Source: Salipiger bermudensis (GTDB taxonomy: Bacteria > Pseudomonadota > Alphaproteobacteria > Rhodobacterales > Rhodobacteraceae). From it: a DNA stretch of 64,000 nt. The notes beneath the pieces were generated by a model, which was not told the DNA's origin, did no database searches, and saw only the letters and a list, made by a program, of their open reading frames with translations. The position numbers and the translations under genes were made by a program. Shown one piece after another: positions 62,898 through 64,000 of the stretch. Numbering within the stretch: position 1 is the first letter of the stretch; every line of letters starts with the position of its first letter. The stretch lies in assembly GCF_020171625.1 (NCBI RefSeq), contig NZ_JAIUZY010000012.1:98458-162457 (forward strand), written 5' to 3'.

Positions 62898-64000
62898 TCA
62901 CGACAGCCGGTCCTTGAGGCCGAAATACATCCCCACCAGCGGCAGGAACCACGGCTTGCCGGAGTGCAGCGGCACCTTGGGCCAATCGAGCCCCTGCAAC
63001 GGGTTGGTGTCGGTGCGGCCCATCGCCATGTCGGCGAGCACCTGTCCCATCAGCGTCGCCATCTGCGCGCCGTGGCCGGAATAGCCCATGCCGTAGATCA
63101 TGCCGTCGGCCTCTCCGGCCCGCGGCAGGCGGTCCTTGGTCATGCCGACCATGCCGCCCCAGCAATAGTCGATCCCGACCCCTTCCATCTGCGGGAACAT
63201 CTCGGTCAGCGCCGCGCGCAGCACCTTGCCCGATTTGGCATCCGAGCTCTGGTCCGAGGTGGCCGAGAACCGCGCCCGCCCCCCGAAGATCAGCCGCCGG
63301 TCCGGCGACAGGCGGAAATAGTTGCCGATATTCATCGAGGTGACATAGGTGCGGTCGCCCGGCAGGGTGGCCGCGATCTCGGCCTCGCTGAGCGGGCGGG
63401 TGGCGACGATGAACGAGCCGACCGAGATGATGCGCTTGCGGAAATAGCCAAGCGGCGCGCCCGCGACGCTGTTGGAATAGCCGTTGGTCGCGGCGATCAC
63501 GCGCTCGGCGCGGATCGTGCCCCGCGGCGTCTCGATCACCCAGCCGCCGCCCTCGCGCTTGCGCCCGGTGACCGGGGCGTCTTCCCAGATCTTCGCGCCG
63601 CGGCGATGCGCGGCCTCGGCCAGCCCGTTCACGTAGCGGCCCATGTGCATCATGCCGGACTTGCCGTAGAGCATCGCGCCGTGGAACTGGTCCGAGCCGA
63701 TCTCGTCGCCCAGCTCGTGCGCCTCGAGGAAGCGGGTGTCGGGATCGACCTCGCGGTGAACCAGCTCGAAATTGGCGCGCAGCCCGGCGACGTGGCCGGG
63801 CTTGGAGGCCAGCTTGAGCTTGCCCGAGCGGCGGAAATTGCAGGCGATCCCCTCTTCGGCGATGACCTCCTCGATCATGTCGATCGAGCGGTCATACGCC
63901 TGCCACAACGCCTTGGCGCGGTCCGCGCCGAGATGCGCCTTCGCTTCGCCATAGCCGTGGGCCATGCCATTGTTGAGGTGCCCGCCATTGCGGCCCGAGC
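62898..64000 (-). CDS. FAD-dependent amine oxidoreductase (5' end beyond window)
   Basis: A DAO-family flavoprotein missing its N-terminus; the reading frame continues to the window edge, where it reads SGRNGGHLNNGMAHGYGEA, the segment after the FAD-binding site in gamma-glutamylputrescine oxidase/PuuB-like enzymes. Later features are RAERVIAATNGYSNSVAG and a closing GMIYGMGYSGHGAQMATLMGQ. 367 codons including the stop are visible. It is convergent with the GNAT gene. It probably oxidises an amine or N-methylated amino acid. Confidence 0.85.
   Translation of the reverse strand, partial: SGRNGGHLNNGMAHGYGEAKAHLGADRAKALWQAYDRSIDMIEEVIAEEGIACNFRRSGKLKLASKPGHVAGLRANFELVHREVDPDTRFLEAHELGDEIGSDQFHGAMLYGKSGMMHMGRYVNGLAEAAHRRGAKIWEDAPVTGRKREGGGWVIETPRGTIRAERVIAATNGYSNSVAGAPLGYFRKRIISVGSFIVATRPLSEAEIAATLPGDRTYVTSMNIGNYFRLSPDRRLIFGGRARFSATSDQSSDAKSGKVLRAALTEMFPQMEGVGIDYCWGGMVGMTKDRLPRAGEADGMIYGMGYSGHGAQMATLMGQVLADMAMGRTDTNPLQGLDWPKVPLHSGKPWFLPLVGMYFGLKDRLS

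Overview
The window is GC-rich DNA that reads as an extrachromosomal replicon (plasmid or chromid), or an integrated one, from a marine alphaproteobacterium of the family Rhodobacteraceae (Roseobacter group). The basis is the codon bias, the alphaproteobacterial flagellar gene set with MucR-type regulators, the tripartite tricarboxylate (TctABC) transporter, and a replication module with a solitary DnaA-like initiator beside parAB. The genus cannot be fixed from the sequence; a Salipiger/Yangia-like strain would fit but is a guess.

Layout. (1) 1-14618: flagellar block A. It holds an exported repeat protein cut by the window edge, flgF-flgG-flgA-flgH-fliL-like on +, a reverse operon unknown protein-sigma factor-fliK-flgD, then motB, two MucR-like regulators, an atypical OmpR-type regulator, an unknown membrane protein, and motA-small exported protein-fliJ-like. 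(2) 14661-28507: bounded on both sides by IS5-family remnants, a sugar-acid catabolic region. A six-gene reverse operon encodes a ketoglutarate-semialdehyde dehydrogenase, KdgD, two D-2-hydroxyacid dehydrogenases, a thiamine-diphosphate enzyme and an IlvD/AraC dehydratase. Divergent to it are a GntR/FadR regulator and a second DapA-family lyase, followed by a NIPSNAP protein and tctC-tctB-tctA. (3) 28521-35263: the plasmid backbone, with IS and DUF1403 remnants, a tyrosine recombinase, an array of TGTCCCCGCGGGGACA palindromes, parA-parB on -, an origin-like region, a divergent DnaA-like rep gene and a dead IS3-family transposase. (4) 35296-42966: flagellar block B, fliI on - and flgB-flgC-fliE-fliQ-lytic transglycosylase-flhA-fliR-flhB on +. 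(5) 42982-64000: metabolic cargo, namely an alpha/beta hydrolase, LysR plus a YdiJ-like FAD/Fe-S dehydrogenase, an AbrB/PIN toxin-antitoxin pair, an IclR-controlled oligopeptide-type ABC transporter operon ending in gamma-glutamyltransferase and an M20 peptidase, an exported SH3-like protein, a TetR-linked N-methylproline demethylase-like flavoenzyme, a tandem GNAT protein and a FAD amine oxidase that runs off the right end.

How it works together. Blocks A and B supply rod, L-ring, hook-cap, stator, ATPase and export-gate genes, but no fliF, fliG, fliM, fliN, fliP, flgE, flgI or flagellin; those must lie elsewhere. Block A ends with fliJ-like, block B begins with fliI, and the material between has dead IS elements at its edges, so one flagellar locus appears to have been split by a roughly 20-kb module carrying the replication system and a sugar-acid pathway. 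The sugar-acid genes form a Weimberg-type route in which a dehydratase, a KdgD/DapA lyase and a semialdehyde dehydrogenase lead to 2-oxoglutarate, fed by the Tct transporter. The peptide operon couples uptake of a peptide-like or gamma-glutamyl substrate to cytoplasmic hydrolysis. The most unusual features are the roughly 55-bp-period palindrome array that also recurs inside the parA and parB coding sequences, and a private sigma factor inside the fliK-flgD operon.
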